Shown here piece after piece: positions 34,092-41,575 of a stretch of 64,000 bases of DNA. This DNA comes from CADCWN01 sp046328475 (lineage in GTDB: Bacteria > Chloroflexota > Chloroflexia > Thermomicrobiales > CADCWN01). The position numbers and the translations under genes are program-made. The number at the start of each line of letters is the position of its first letter. Position 1 is the first letter of the stretch. The DNA lies in assembly GCA_046328475.1 (NCBI GenBank), contig JAXLWN010000020.1, positions 33,070 to 97,069 of the forward strand, given 5' to 3'. The notes beneath the pieces are model-generated. The model searched no databases and was not told where the DNA came from. It saw nothing but the letters and a program-made list of their open reading frames with translations.

Positions 34092-35204
34092 GACGTTGCC
34101 GCGCTTGCTCGCGGCTTCGCTCTCGCGGCGTTCGCGGGCGATGTCGCCGATGATCACCGAGGCGGCGGCGGCGATCGGGACGGCCAGGAGCGCGCCGACG
34201 ACCCCTCGGAACTCGCTCCCGGCGATGATCGCCAGGATGACGACGAGCGGCGAGAGGCCGACCGCGCCTTTCATGATGCGCGGCACGAGGATGGCATTCT
34301 CCAGCAGTTGCAGGATGGTGACGAAGGCCACGACCGCGACCGCCCACTGCCAGCTGACGGTGAGCGCGACGAGCACCGCCGGGACCGCGCCGATCACCGG
34401 GCCGATGTTGGGCAGCGCCTCGGTCAAACCGGCGATCAGGCCGAGGACGAGCCAGAAGGGCAGCCCCATCAGGCCGTAGGCGATCGTCGCGAGGACGCCG
34501 ATCACGAGCATCAGCAGCAGTTGGCCGCGCAGCCAGTCGCCGAGTTTCGCCTCGACCTGTCCCCACAGGCGCAAGGCCCGCAAGCGTTGGTGCGGGGGGA
34601 AGAGACCAACCACCGCGCGCTTCGTCGCCGGTTTCTCCGAGAGCCAGTAGAAGGTGATCAGAAAGACGGTGAAGACGGCCACGATCCCGCCGCCCACCCC
34701 GGAAAGTGCGCCCAGAATCAGGCTGGGCAGATTGGCCACCAGGCCCGCCAAGCGCTCGCCATCGATCAGGTTGAAGAGTTCGGTCCCCGCCCAGCGCAGC
34801 ACCGGATTGCTGCTGGTGGTGAGATCCTGGCGCAAATCATCGATGCGCGCCGGGAAGTCGCGCGCGAAATTGGTCCCCTCGCGGGCGATCGGTGGCACGA
34901 TCGCCGTGATCGCGACAGCGAGCGCGAGCAGGATCGCCAGGTAGACCAGCAGGATCGCGAGACCACGCCGGAGCCGCCATCGCCGGTGCAGGTACTCCAC
35001 CGGCCCGGCAATCGCCGCCGCCAGGAGAATCGAGACGATCACCAGGGTGATCGTCGATTGAATTTGCAGCAGGAAGAAGCCCAGGAAGAGCACCGCCAGC
35101 AGGCCGAGCACCGTGAGGCCCGTGCGCACGTTCTGGGAACGATCCCCCCGCGCCTCGCCGGAGAGCAACTGGTCCCGCAACTCGATGTCTGCTCCATCGC
35201 TCAT
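34071..35204 (-). CDS. AI-2E family transporter (PerM/UPF0118)
   Basis: This is a polytopic inner-membrane protein of 377 residues. Two helices near the N-terminus (GLLAVLFLGFFLL, TLVIVSILLAAAIAG) precede a soluble loop and four to five C-terminal helices. The family signature LTEALPNIGPVIGAVPA and the segment around NAILVPRIMKGAVGLSPL are clear. ATG 35204 follows GGGAG. The last residues (VVSRES) are encoded by the heptamer repeat that abuts the gene, so the natural C-terminus may have been replaced by element sequence. Members transport or exchange small molecules or ions; the substrate cannot be assigned. A weak sigma-54-like site lies at 35295. Confidence 0.9.
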   Translation of the reverse strand: MSDGADIELRDQLLSGEARGDRSQNVRTGLTVLGLLAVLFLGFFLLQIQSTITLVIVSILLAAAIAGPVEYLHRRWRLRRGLAILLVYLAILLALAVAITAIVPPIAREGTNFARDFPARIDDLRQDLTTSSNPVLRWAGTELFNLIDGERLAGLVANLPSLILGALSGVGGGIVAVFTVFLITFYWLSEKPATKRAVVGLFPPHQRLRALRLWGQVEAKLGDWLRGQLLLMLVIGVLATIAYGLMGLPFWLVLGLIAGLTEALPNIGPVIGAVPAVLVALTVSWQWAVAVVAFVTILQLLENAILVPRIMKGAVGLSPLVVILAIIAGSEFRGVVGALLAVPIAAAASVIIGDIARERRESEAASKRGNVVVSRES

Positions 35205-35294
35205 CGGCGCTCCCGTTCATAAAGCCGAGGAAAGTTCACTCCCTGCTTGCTGCCTCATTCTACGCGGTGTGCAGCGAGAGGTTTCAGCTCCCCT

Positions 35295-35309
35295 GCACAT
35301 TTGCTGCCA
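35295..35309 (-). promoter_or_regulatory. Weak sigma-54-like site upstream of the AI-2E gene
   Basis: The minus strand reads TGGCAGC-AAAT-GTGC. The GG-N10-GC core is present, but three consensus positions differ. It is reported only because of the strong sites around it. Confidence 0.25.
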
Positions 35310-35327
35310 CCAGTGCCGAGAATCGCA

Positions 35328-35993
35328 CTAATCCGCGCCCGTCTCGGCGTGCGCCGCCGCGACTGGCTTCGATTCCGGCGAGCCCCGCTGGCGCAGGAAG
35401 ATCGAGAGCACCACCAGCGCGCCGACCGACAGGAACTCGCTCTGCCAGTTCTGGAACGACTCGAACCACATCTGCGCGGTGAGCAGATAGCCGAAGGTCG
35501 ACACCGTCTCGCCCCCGTGCGCCAGTTGCTGCTCGTTGTAGTCGGCCGCGCCGCCGAGTGCGTGCAGTGCGAAGGTGAGCACAAAGAGCGCGAAGAGGGC
35601 GATGGCGAGCGAATTCTCGTACAGGAGCAGGGCCAGTCCGCCCTGCTTCACCGGGCCAGGCGCATCAGACTTGTCTCGCTGATTACGCGGATCTTTGTCA
35701 ACCTCCTCCTCGCCATCTGGATCCTTCGACTCCGCCGATCCTTTCTGGAAGAGGAACGCGGTGAGCAGCACGTAAACACCCATCTGCAAGAACTCGCTCT
35801 CCCAGTTCTCGAACAGGGCTTCGATAAAAGCACCGGTTCGCAGATACCCGCTCACCCCCACTGCCTGCTGGCCGTGCTCCCGCTGATCGTCGTTGTAGTG
35901 GCGCACCCCGGTCACCACCATCCCGAGTGCCGAGAGGAGAAAGAGCGCGAACATGACGATGGTCAGACTTTGGTTCTTGATCACACGCGGCAT
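35328..35993 (-). CDS. DUF6766 family membrane protein
   Basis: This 221-residue membrane protein consists of two homologous halves. Each half has a helix beginning at an NSL motif with FALF, then a YN..Q..HG element, a GYL.T segment, NW.SEFL, a second helix and FL.Q.GS.ESK. Four helices are predicted in total, with an acidic, charged linker (GEEEVDKDP) between the halves. ATG 35993 follows AAGGAG; the upstream part of the open frame is non-coding. The start lies about 73 nt from the sigma-54 promoter at 36078, which is back to back with that of the 97-aa/yihY operon. The function of DUF6766 is unknown to me; the regulation suggests an envelope or stress role. Confidence 0.85.
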   Translation of the reverse strand: MPRVIKNQSLTIVMFALFLLSALGMVVTGVRHYNDDQREHGQQAVGVSGYLRTGAFIEALFENWESEFLQMGVYVLLTAFLFQKGSAESKDPDGEEEVDKDPRNQRDKSDAPGPVKQGGLALLLYENSLAIALFALFVLTFALHALGGAADYNEQQLAHGGETVSTFGYLLTAQMWFESFQNWQSEFLSVGALVVLSIFLRQRGSPESKPVAAAHAETGAD

Positions 35994-36077
35994 GGCTGCA
36001 CACTCCTTCCCAGTTTCGCGCAGGTATGGCTGGAGGCGGGCAGCGGCACCTATTCGCTCGTCGCCCACCCGCGATAG

Positions 36078-36092
36078 GCAAGTGGCGGGCCA
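36078..36092 (-). promoter_or_regulatory. Sigma-54 promoter for the DUF6766 gene
   Basis: The minus strand reads TGGCCCG-CCAC-TTGC, one change from the consensus -24 box. It is 37 bp from the divergent promoter at 36130. Confidence 0.65.
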
Positions 36093-36129
36093 CATTTGGT
36101 GCCCCTGCGCGGAGAAATCGCGCGGGAAT

Positions 36130-36144
36130 TGGCACGCCAGTTGC
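36130..36144 (+). promoter_or_regulatory. Sigma-54 promoter for the 97-aa gene and yihY
   Basis: TGGCACG-CCAG-TTGC is a consensus match. The expected start site is about 36156, giving a 69-nt leader before ATG 36225, which follows AGGAGG. Confidence 0.8.
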
Positions 36145-36224
36145 ACATGTGGCGATGCCGCCAACTGGCGGTCTTGCACGACAGCAATTCCGTGGCGGGA
36201 GCGTCCGCGAGGAGGTATAAACTC

Positions 36225-36518
36225 ATGGAGAAGCAGGAACAGTACCAGCAGAGTCACCCTGCGCAGGGCGCGGAGCAACGTTTCGGCGAGACGGCCTATG
36301 CCTACGATCACAGGCGAGATGCCGCAGGCAACAACCAGCAGGCCGATCTGATCCGGGAGGGCAATGAGCAGGGCAGTGGCACCGATTCTGCGGATCACGG
36401 TCCAGCAGGAACCGTCAATTCTGGCAGCGGTCAGGTGCCCGATCACGGGAACGCCACGGGTGGCGCTACGACCGGCGACGACGCCCATACGACCGGGCCG
36501 CAGGGGCAGCAACACTGA
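36225..36518 (+). CDS. Small hydrophilic, probably disordered protein (97 aa)
   Basis: I do not recognise a family. The protein is rich in Gln, Gly, Asp, Asn and Thr (EKQEQYQQSHPAQG at the start, GPQGQQH at the end), has no hydrophobic segment and no cysteine, and should be intrinsically disordered, like hydrophilins and desiccation-linked proteins. ATG 36225 has a strong AGGAGG seven bases upstream and follows a consensus sigma-54 promoter. The yihY gene begins 72 bp downstream without an obvious promoter between them, so the two are probably co-transcribed. Three other small disordered proteins at 40.2-41.3 kb share this style and promoter type. Confidence 0.75.
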   Translation: MEKQEQYQQSHPAQGAEQRFGETAYAYDHRRDAAGNNQQADLIREGNEQGSGTDSADHGPAGTVNSGSGQVPDHGNATGGATTGDDAHTTGPQGQQH

Positions 36519-36590
36519 CGCTCGGGCGTGAGCAACGTCGCCAACCCGGAATCTGCAATCTGGAACACCGAACACAAAAGGGGCGGGGCC

Positions 36591-37826
36591 ATGAAAATTA
36601 CGCAGGTCGAGTGGGGTAAGGTCAGCAAAGCGGCGATCAAGGAGTACGGCAAGGACGACATCGCGGGCTTAGCGGCGGAGATGGCCTACTGGATCGTCTT
36701 CTCGCTCTTCCCTTTTATCATCTTCATGGCGACCCTGACCGGCATCATCAACCGATTCACCGGGGCCGATCTCTACACGAGCATCACGAACAGCCTCTTC
36801 AGCGTGCTCGACAGCACCACCGCCGAAACGCTCAGGAAGGCGCTCGAACAGGTCGTCTCGCCGCAGGGCGGGGCGCTCTCGATCGGTGTGCTGATCGGCG
36901 CGGTGCTGACGCTCAACTCGGCCTCGTCCGCCGTTGACACGACGATGAAGGCGTTCAACCGCGCCTACGGCGTCGAGGAGACGCGCAACTTCATCATCAA
37001 GAAGCTGACCTCCCTCGCGCTGACCCTCGCGCTGATCTTGCTGATCATCGGCGGCGCGGTCTTCCTGGCGATCGGCGGCGATCTGGTGGCGAAGCTCGGC
37101 CTCGGCTCCTTCGCGACCATCCTGCTCAGCGGCCTGCGTGTCGTCGGCGCGCTGGCGGCGATGAGTCTCGGGTTGGCGGTCCTCTACTGGAAAGGGCCGA
37201 ACATCAAGCAGCAGTTCCAGTGGATCTCCCCCGGCTCGCTGATCGCCACGCTGGCACTCGTGGTCTTCGCCGGGGCCTTCTCGCTCTACGTGCGCTTCTT
37301 CGCCGGCTCGTCGATCAACAAGACCTACGGCACACTCGCCGGCGTGATCCTCTTCCTGATGTTCCTCCGCTTCGCCAGCACCATCATCCTGCTCGGCGCG
37401 GAGTTCAACGCCGAAGCGGCGATGCGCTACGACTCCGAGGCGATCCGCGACAAGGTGAATGACCAGAAGAAGGTTGTCCCCGGTGAGCAGCCGCACCCGC
37501 ACCCGCAGGCCGCGCGCGAGGCGGGCCTCACCCCGGGCCAGGTGGTGGCGATCGCCAACAATGGCGGCGGGACGCACGGGTACGGCAAGCAAGTCGCCGC
37601 CACCACCTCGGCAGATTTCGCCGATGCCGATATCGAAGATCGCCTGCGCTCCCTACGCGAGCGGCCGATCACCCCGGCCCTGCCGCGCGTCGTCGCCGAA
37701 CGCGAACGCCGCTCGCCATCCGAGCGAGCCGCCGAAGGCAAGGCGGTCCTCGTCGCCCTCGGTGCATCGCTGGCCGCTGCTGTCGTCAGCGCCGTGACCG
37801 GCACCCTGCGCCGCGCGCACCGCTAG
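36591..37826 (+). CDS. YihY/virulence factor BrkB family membrane protein
   Basis: This 411-residue integral membrane protein has about six helices in the first 280 residues. Family landmarks include GLAAEMAYWIVFSLFPFIIF, SAVDTTMKAFNRAYGVEETR, VLYWKGPNIKQQFQWISPG, and YGTLAGVILFLMF ending in LLGAEFNAE. A long hydrophilic tail follows (about residues 285-385), then a final hydrophobic segment (VLVALGASLAAAVVSAV) that most relatives lack. ATG 36591 follows AAAGGGGCGGGG. The old assignment of the family as RNase BN was withdrawn; its role is not settled. It is the second gene after the sigma-54 promoter at 36130. Confidence 0.9.
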   Translation: MKITQVEWGKVSKAAIKEYGKDDIAGLAAEMAYWIVFSLFPFIIFMATLTGIINRFTGADLYTSITNSLFSVLDSTTAETLRKALEQVVSPQGGALSIGVLIGAVLTLNSASSAVDTTMKAFNRAYGVEETRNFIIKKLTSLALTLALILLIIGGAVFLAIGGDLVAKLGLGSFATILLSGLRVVGALAAMSLGLAVLYWKGPNIKQQFQWISPGSLIATLALVVFAGAFSLYVRFFAGSSINKTYGTLAGVILFLMFLRFASTIILLGAEFNAEAAMRYDSEAIRDKVNDQKKVVPGEQPHPHPQAAREAGLTPGQVVAIANNGGGTHGYGKQVAATTSADFADADIEDRLRSLRERPITPALPRVVAERERRSPSERAAEGKAVLVALGASLAAAVVSAVTGTLRRAHR

Positions 37827-37857
37827 GATGAACAGGAGAGCGGGCGAACGGGCGAAC

Positions 37858-37963
37858 GGGCGCGGGGGATCCTCCCCGCGCCCTGCTCCGGTTGCTGGGC
37901 ACCTGCGTGTCGCACGTCGATGTGCTCGGAATGAGCGGCGGCAGGATACCTCCCTGCCGCCGC
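37858..37963. terminator. Two hairpins between convergent genes
   Basis: Stem GGGCGCGGGG (37858-37867 with 37874-37883) and stem GCGGCGGCAGG (37935-37945 with 37953-37963) lie between the ends of yihY and the 138-aa gene. GTTCTTT follows the second on the plus strand. Together they can end transcription from both sides. Confidence 0.65.
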
Positions 37964-37996
37964 GTTCGCGTTCTTTCGCCCGCTCGCCCGCTCGCT

Positions 37997-38413
37997 CTAC
38001 GACAGGTCGGTGACCGCGAACGCGCCGTAGTACTTGATGTGATTCGCCAGGTTGGCCGCGAGCAACTGGTGGGCGGCCTGGCGGGCTTCCTCGTTCGGGG
38101 CGTAGACCGCGAGCACGTCCTGCCCGTATTTCGCTCCTTGTTCGTAGACGTTCAGCGCACCATCGTCATCGGTCAGATCGCGCTGGAGATTGCGGAAGAT
38201 CGCCTTGAGGCCCCCGCCGTTCTCCTTATCCGCGATCATGTCCAGCATTTCCCGGCTCGTCCAGTGGCGCACCTTGTCGCCATCGAAACCCGCCTGTTGC
38301 AGCGCGGTCATCGTCTTCTGCGCGTCATCGGCGCTGATCAGGGCGATGACGCAATCGGTGGGATACCAGTTGCCCAGGATGTCGTCGCGTTCGAAGTGTT
38401 CTTGTCCGTGCAT
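37997..38413 (-). CDS. 138-aa soluble protein, possibly related to general stress protein 17M/YflT
   Basis: The protein has a single small domain: a hydrophobic strand (CVIALISADDA), a helix (TMTALQQAGFDGDKV), an acidic central helix (AIFRNLQRDLTDDDG) and a second strand (YGQDVLAVYAPNEEA). This order, with alternating strand-helix units and the GF-D-KV turn, resembles the YflT/17M-like stress-protein domain, but I cannot confirm it by eye. ATG 38413 follows AAGGAGGAG. A sigma-54 promoter (38455) lies 30 nt before the start. The gene is divergent from the sigma-54 activator gene at 38718, an arrangement typical of a target placed next to its regulator. Confidence 0.7.
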   Translation of the reverse strand: MHGQEHFERDDILGNWYPTDCVIALISADDAQKTMTALQQAGFDGDKVRHWTSREMLDMIADKENGGGLKAIFRNLQRDLTDDDGALNVYEQGAKYGQDVLAVYAPNEEARQAAHQLLAANLANHIKYYGAFAVTDLS

Positions 38414-38454
38414 CGTCGCTCCTCCTTCAAGGACATCAACCGTCCTGCTAACAA

Positions 38455-38469
38455 GCAATAGATGTGCCA
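38455..38469 (-). promoter_or_regulatory. Sigma-54 promoter for the 138-aa gene
   Basis: The minus strand reads TGGCACA-TCTA-TTGC. The predicted leader is about 30 nt. Confidence 0.75.
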
Positions 38470-38545
38470 GTTCGGCGGTGATGAGCGAGGCTGTACGATG
38501 AAGCAAACGGCGCAGCGCGAGCGTGTGGTAGCGCTGAGCGTCGGG

Positions 38546-38551
38546 TATAAT
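38546..38551 (+). promoter_or_regulatory. -10 box TATAAT upstream of the activator gene
   Basis: A perfect TATAAT lies 167 bp before ATG 38718. The -35 region is poor, so strength is uncertain. It suggests the activator is made by the housekeeping sigma factor. Confidence 0.4.
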
Positions 38552-38717
38552 CACCTTCTGAACAGGGGATTTTGCGGCGCGATGTGCCCGGTACCGGCAA
38601 TCACTTCCGAACGACACTCGCCACGAAGCGTGAGCCTGATCCGGCGCAACAGCGCGGGTCGGCCGTGAGCAGATACATGCCATCTCCGCAGCGACGAGCA
38701 TCCGGAGGAACGCGATC

Positions 38718-40109
38718 ATGGCTCCGCGACACATCCTGGTTGCCGATGACGAGGAGTTGATCCGCAGCGCCCTGCGCGGCCTGCTGGAAGGGGAGGGGTT
38801 CGTCGTCAGCGAGGCGCGCACCGGGCTGGAAGTGCAGGCGGCGCTCGCCTCGCGCGATTGCCCCGATCTGGTGCTGATGGACGTGCGCATGCCCGACAAG
38901 GACGGGCTGTCGGTGCTGCGCGAGGCGGAGCCGGTGGCCGGGATCGGCCTGCCGATGATCGTCATGACCGGGCACAGCACCGCGAGCATGGCGATCGAGG
39001 CGACGCAGCTCGGGGCCTACGACTACATCACCAAGCCTTTCGATCTCGATCATGTGCTGCTGGCGGTCACCAACTTCTTCAAGCGCCAGGAGTTGGCCGA
39101 AGAGGTCGAGGTCTTGCGCGCACAGCTCGGCGACCGCAACGCGAAGGAGCAGATCGTCGGCACCACGCCGGTGATGCTCGATGTTTTCAAGTCGATCGGC
39201 CGCGTCGCGCTCGCCGACGTGAACGTGCTGATCACCGGCGAGACCGGCACCGGCAAGGAGTCGGTCGCCGAGATGATCCACCGCAATTCCGGCTACGCGC
39301 GCGGCCCGCTGGTGAAGGTGAACTGCGCGGCGATCCCGGAGACGCTGCTGGAGAGCGAGCTCTTCGGCCACGAGAAAGGCTCGTTCACCGGGGCGGTCGC
39401 CCAGCACAAGGGGCGCTTCGAGCAGGCGCACAAGGGCTCGATCTTCCTCGACGAAGTCGGCGAGATGACCCTGGCAACGCAGAAGAAGCTGCTGCGCGTC
39501 CTCCAGGAGCGCTCGTTCGAGCGCGTCGGCGGCACGATCACGGTAAAGGTGGACGCGCGCGTGATCGCGGCCACCAACAAGGATCTGCTGCAGGAGGTTT
39601 CGGAGGGACGCTTCCGGCAGGATCTCTACTATCGGCTGAACGTGATCACCATCCACCTGCCACCGCTGCGCGAACGCCGCGACGACCTCCCGGCGCTGGT
39701 GGAGTATTTCCTGAACAAACACCGCTACCTGCCCGGCTCGCCCCCGGCCCGCATGACCGAAGGGGCGCTGCGGCTGCTCCAGGACCACGACTGGCCGGGC
39801 AACGTGCGCGAGTTGGAGAACACCATCCGCCGCGCCACCGTGCTCGCCCAGGGCGGCCTGATCACCGACGACCTGATCCGCTTCTCGCGCACCCAGGCGC
39901 GGCAGCTGATCGACATCGGGCAGCGGCTGCACGAGGGGCAGGGCTGGCGCGAAGTGCTGAACGAGACCGAGCGCGGCCTGCTGCAAGAAGCCCTGACCCG
40001 GCACGACGGCGACCGGCTCCAGGCGGCCCAGGCCCTCCGCCTGCCGCTGGAGGAGTTCGCCCAGAAGCTCCACCTGTACGGCCTCGGCGATCTGCAAGCG
40101 GAGGGGTAA
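38718..40109 (+). CDS. Sigma-54-dependent response regulator, NtrC type
   Basis: The 463-residue protein is a bacterial enhancer-binding protein. Residues 1-120 form a receiver domain with the DDE acidic patch, the phospho-acceptor Asp in VLMDVRMPD, the MTGHST switch and the lysine in YITKPFD. Residues about 142-375 form the AAA+ domain with Walker A GETGTGKES, the sigma-54 contact loop as EKGSFTGA (Ser for the usual Ala in GAFTGA), Walker B IFLDEVGEM and the arginine-finger region FRQDLYYRLNV. The end (about 420-463) is a Fis-type helix-turn-helix with a diverged recognition helix (GDRLQAAQALRLPLEEF). ATG 38718 is 8 bases after GGAGGAA. No histidine kinase lies nearby, so it is an orphan regulator. 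Nine sigma-54-type promoters in this window are its obvious candidate targets, which is inference. Confidence 0.95.
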   Translation: MAPRHILVADDEELIRSALRGLLEGEGFVVSEARTGLEVQAALASRDCPDLVLMDVRMPDKDGLSVLREAEPVAGIGLPMIVMTGHSTASMAIEATQLGAYDYITKPFDLDHVLLAVTNFFKRQELAEEVEVLRAQLGDRNAKEQIVGTTPVMLDVFKSIGRVALADVNVLITGETGTGKESVAEMIHRNSGYARGPLVKVNCAAIPETLLESELFGHEKGSFTGAVAQHKGRFEQAHKGSIFLDEVGEMTLATQKKLLRVLQERSFERVGGTITVKVDARVIAATNKDLLQEVSEGRFRQDLYYRLNVITIHLPPLRERRDDLPALVEYFLNKHRYLPGSPPARMTEGALRLLQDHDWPGNVRELENTIRRATVLAQGGLITDDLIRFSRTQARQLIDIGQRLHEGQGWREVLNETERGLLQEALTRHDGDRLQAAQALRLPLEEFAQKLHLYGLGDLQAEG

Positions 40110-40126
40110 CGGGTTCGGACGAGCAA

Positions 40127-40161
40127 AGAGCGGGCCGGGGATAGCTATCCCGGCCCGCTCT
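40127..40161. terminator. 13-bp-stem bidirectional terminator
   Basis: AGAGCGGGCCGGG (40127-40139) pairs with 40149-40161 around a 9-nt loop, between the convergent ends of the activator and the 87-aa gene. Confidence 0.8.
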
Positions 40162-40181
40162 GCATTGATGAAGTTCGTCAG

Positions 40182-40445
40182 CTATGCGTCGCCGGGTGCC
40201 TCGTGCCCCTCGGCACCCTCGGGCTGCGGGGTGCGCTGGCGCTGCGGACTCGTCTGCCCGGCCTGCTCATCCGCGACGCGCTCGCCCGGCAGCGGTGCTT
40301 TTTGGCCCATCTGCACTTCCTGCTGGCTGCGCGGCTGGCTATCGGTCTGCTTGCGATCGGTCATGCTCGACCCTTCGGTGCGCTCGCTATCGGAAGCCGC
40401 GCCCGACGGCTGCATGCCAAAGTTGGTCTTCCCACTATTCGCCAT
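40182..40445 (-). CDS. Small hydrophilic, probably disordered protein (87 aa)
   Basis: I do not recognise a family. The sequence is rich in Gln, Ser, Glu, Pro and Gly with repeated Q/E/P stretches (QSQPRS-like, RQRTPQPEGAEGHEA), has no hydrophobic core and should be disordered. It begins MANSGKTNFG. ATG 40445 is preceded by AAGGAGG at 12 bases. The gene is led by a consensus sigma-54 promoter (40523-40537) that is back to back with that of the 67-aa gene. It is comparable in style to the 97-aa and 101-aa proteins of the same cluster; such proteins often protect against drying or osmotic stress, but that is only an analogy here. Confidence 0.7.
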   Translation of the reverse strand: MANSGKTNFGMQPSGAASDSERTEGSSMTDRKQTDSQPRSQQEVQMGQKAPLPGERVADEQAGQTSPQRQRTPQPEGAEGHEAPGDA

Positions 40446-40522
40446 ACTCGGGTAGCCCTCCTTCTGCGATCGTTGTTTGCTCGTCACGGCGCGGGCTTGC
40501 GCCTCGCCCGCCATGCGACGTG

Positions 40523-40537
40523 GCAAGTGCCGTGCCA
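40523..40537 (-). promoter_or_regulatory. Sigma-54 promoter for the 87-aa gene
   Basis: The minus strand reads TGGCACG-GCAC-TTGC, a consensus match. The predicted leader is about 65 nt. Confidence 0.8.
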
Positions 40538-40554
40538 GATCGTGAGGCCAGGGA

Positions 40555-40569
40555 TGGCACGCATCTTGC
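40555..40569 (+). promoter_or_regulatory. Sigma-54 promoter for the 67-aa gene
   Basis: TGGCACG-CATC-TTGC, followed by T, is a full consensus match. It lies only 17 bp from the divergent site at 40523-40537. The predicted leader is about 68 nt. Confidence 0.8.
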
Positions 40570-40648
40570 TTCTCCCCTGTCGCGGGGAACCGCTGTTCCG
40601 CCACAGGAAGCAACAGATCGGCCAGCTTGAAGATTGGGAGCTGCACGC

Positions 40649-40852
40649 ATGGAACCGCGCGATCGCCTCGATGTGACCTCATGGCGCGAGCCACAACAGG
40701 AACGGGATCGCGATGGCGAAATGGGTGCCACCACATCGGCCGAACGGCTGCTCAACCGCTTCAATTACGCCGAACGGCAGCGGTTGCGCTATCTCCGGCG
40801 ACTCTACGAGCGGGGCAAGCTGACCGAGTTCCCGCGCCAACCCCGCGACTAA
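40649..40852 (+). CDS. Small charged protein (67 aa)
   Basis: This very basic and acidic peptide begins MEPRDRLDVTSW and has an Arg/Glu-rich N-terminal half. A possible amphipathic helix follows in its second half (AERLLNRFNYAERQRLRYLRRLYERG). ATG 40649 has GGGAG nine bases upstream and follows a consensus sigma-54 promoter. I know no family. Its expression unit is short and ends at the strong hairpin at 40895-40931. The basic helix could bind nucleic acid or membrane, but this is a guess. Confidence 0.65.
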   Translation: MEPRDRLDVTSWREPQQERDRDGEMGATTSAERLLNRFNYAERQRLRYLRRLYERGKLTEFPRQPRD

Positions 40853-40894
40853 CCAATACTCGCCACTTCTCCCTCCCCAATCCCCATCTCTCCG

Positions 40895-40931
40895 CCCCCG
40901 GGCCGCTGGTGCAATGCCAGCGGCCCGGGGG
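40895..40931. terminator. 15-bp-stem bidirectional terminator
   Basis: CCCCCGGGCCGCTGG pairs perfectly with 40917-40931 around TGCAATG, between two convergent small genes. Confidence 0.8.
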
Positions 40932-40961
40932 CATCCTGGCGCTCGTCGTTTTGCGAGGCGG

Positions 40962-41267
40962 CTAGCGCTCCGGGCGCGGCGTGCTGCGCACTTCCGGGGT
41001 TGCCGCATCGTCGTAGTCCCAGCGCCCGGCCGGGGCCGACGAAGGCTCGTCGCCCTGCCCGTGCGGGCCGGGCGCGTGCTGGGGGATATCGGTCGTCGCG
41101 CGCGGGGCAAAATCCTCGGCGGAACCTGCCACGCGCCCCTCCACCTCCAGCGGCGTCGGCGCGGGATCGTCCCCGAGCGGGCGGCGGCGCTCCCTGGCGG
41201 GGGCCTGCTCCGGCAACGGCTCGCCGGGATCGCGGCGCGGCTCGCGGTCGGTCCATTGGTCGGCCAT
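40962..41267 (-). CDS. Small hydrophilic, probably disordered protein (101 aa)
   Basis: The protein starts MADQWTDREPRRDPGEPLP and is rich in Pro, Arg, Asp, Glu and Ala over its whole length, with no predicted membrane helix. It has no recognisable domain. ATG 41267 is preceded by AAGGAG at nine bases. The sigma-54-type promoter at 41378 leaves a leader of about 99 nt. It is the fourth small disordered protein gene of this cluster under that promoter class. Confidence 0.65.
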   Translation of the reverse strand: MADQWTDREPRRDPGEPLPEQAPARERRRPLGDDPAPTPLEVEGRVAGSAEDFAPRATTDIPQHAPGPHGQGDEPSSAPAGRWDYDDAATPEVRSTPRPER

Positions 41268-41377
41268 GGTGGCAACTCCTTCCGGCAATGCGCCCGTTCG
41301 TCACGCTCGTCTGCGCCGCTCGCGGCGGGCGGGGCACCCGCCCCGCACCCATCCTGCCGATCGGCATTCGTGAGGGA

Positions 41378-41392
41378 GCAACTTGTATGCCA
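41378..41392 (-). promoter_or_regulatory. Sigma-54 promoter for the 101-aa gene
   Basis: The minus strand reads TGGCATA-CAAG-TTGC, the same -24 variant as at the ABC operon. Confidence 0.7.
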
Positions 41393-41546
41393 GGTCGGGA
41401 AGGGCCACGGGGAAGCGGTCAGCTTGCAGGTCGGCATTGGCGCGCGGCAACACCCGCGCGCCGCGCACCAGTGCCGCATTTTTCGCCCAATCTGGCCGCA
41501 ACGCGCAACGATTCGCCCGAGGCGGTCGCCGCGCGCTGCGGCCTCC

Positions 41547-41575
41547 TTGACAAGGGGTGATCCACTCGGTAGCAT
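41547..41575 (+). promoter_or_regulatory. Sigma-70 promoter for the subtilase
   Basis: A perfect TTGACA, 17 bases and TAGCAT precede the gene, leaving a leader of about 210 nt. Confidence 0.65.

Larger units (their letters stand above)
38414..38717. other. Intergenic region between the 138-aa gene and the activator gene
   Basis: The 304-base gap carries the sigma-54 promoter of the 138-aa gene (minus) and a perfect TATAAT for the activator (plus). I see no further gene. Confidence 0.6.

Noticed and set aside
38601..40097. A 498-residue minus-strand frame opposite the activator gene
   Set aside because: It is antisense to a fully recognisable NtrC-type protein and has no domain of its own.
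40610..40624. Additional sigma-54-like site TGGCCGA-TCTG-TTGC (minus)
   Set aside because: Two -24 positions differ, and it lies downstream of the better divergent pair, within the leader of the 67-aa gene.
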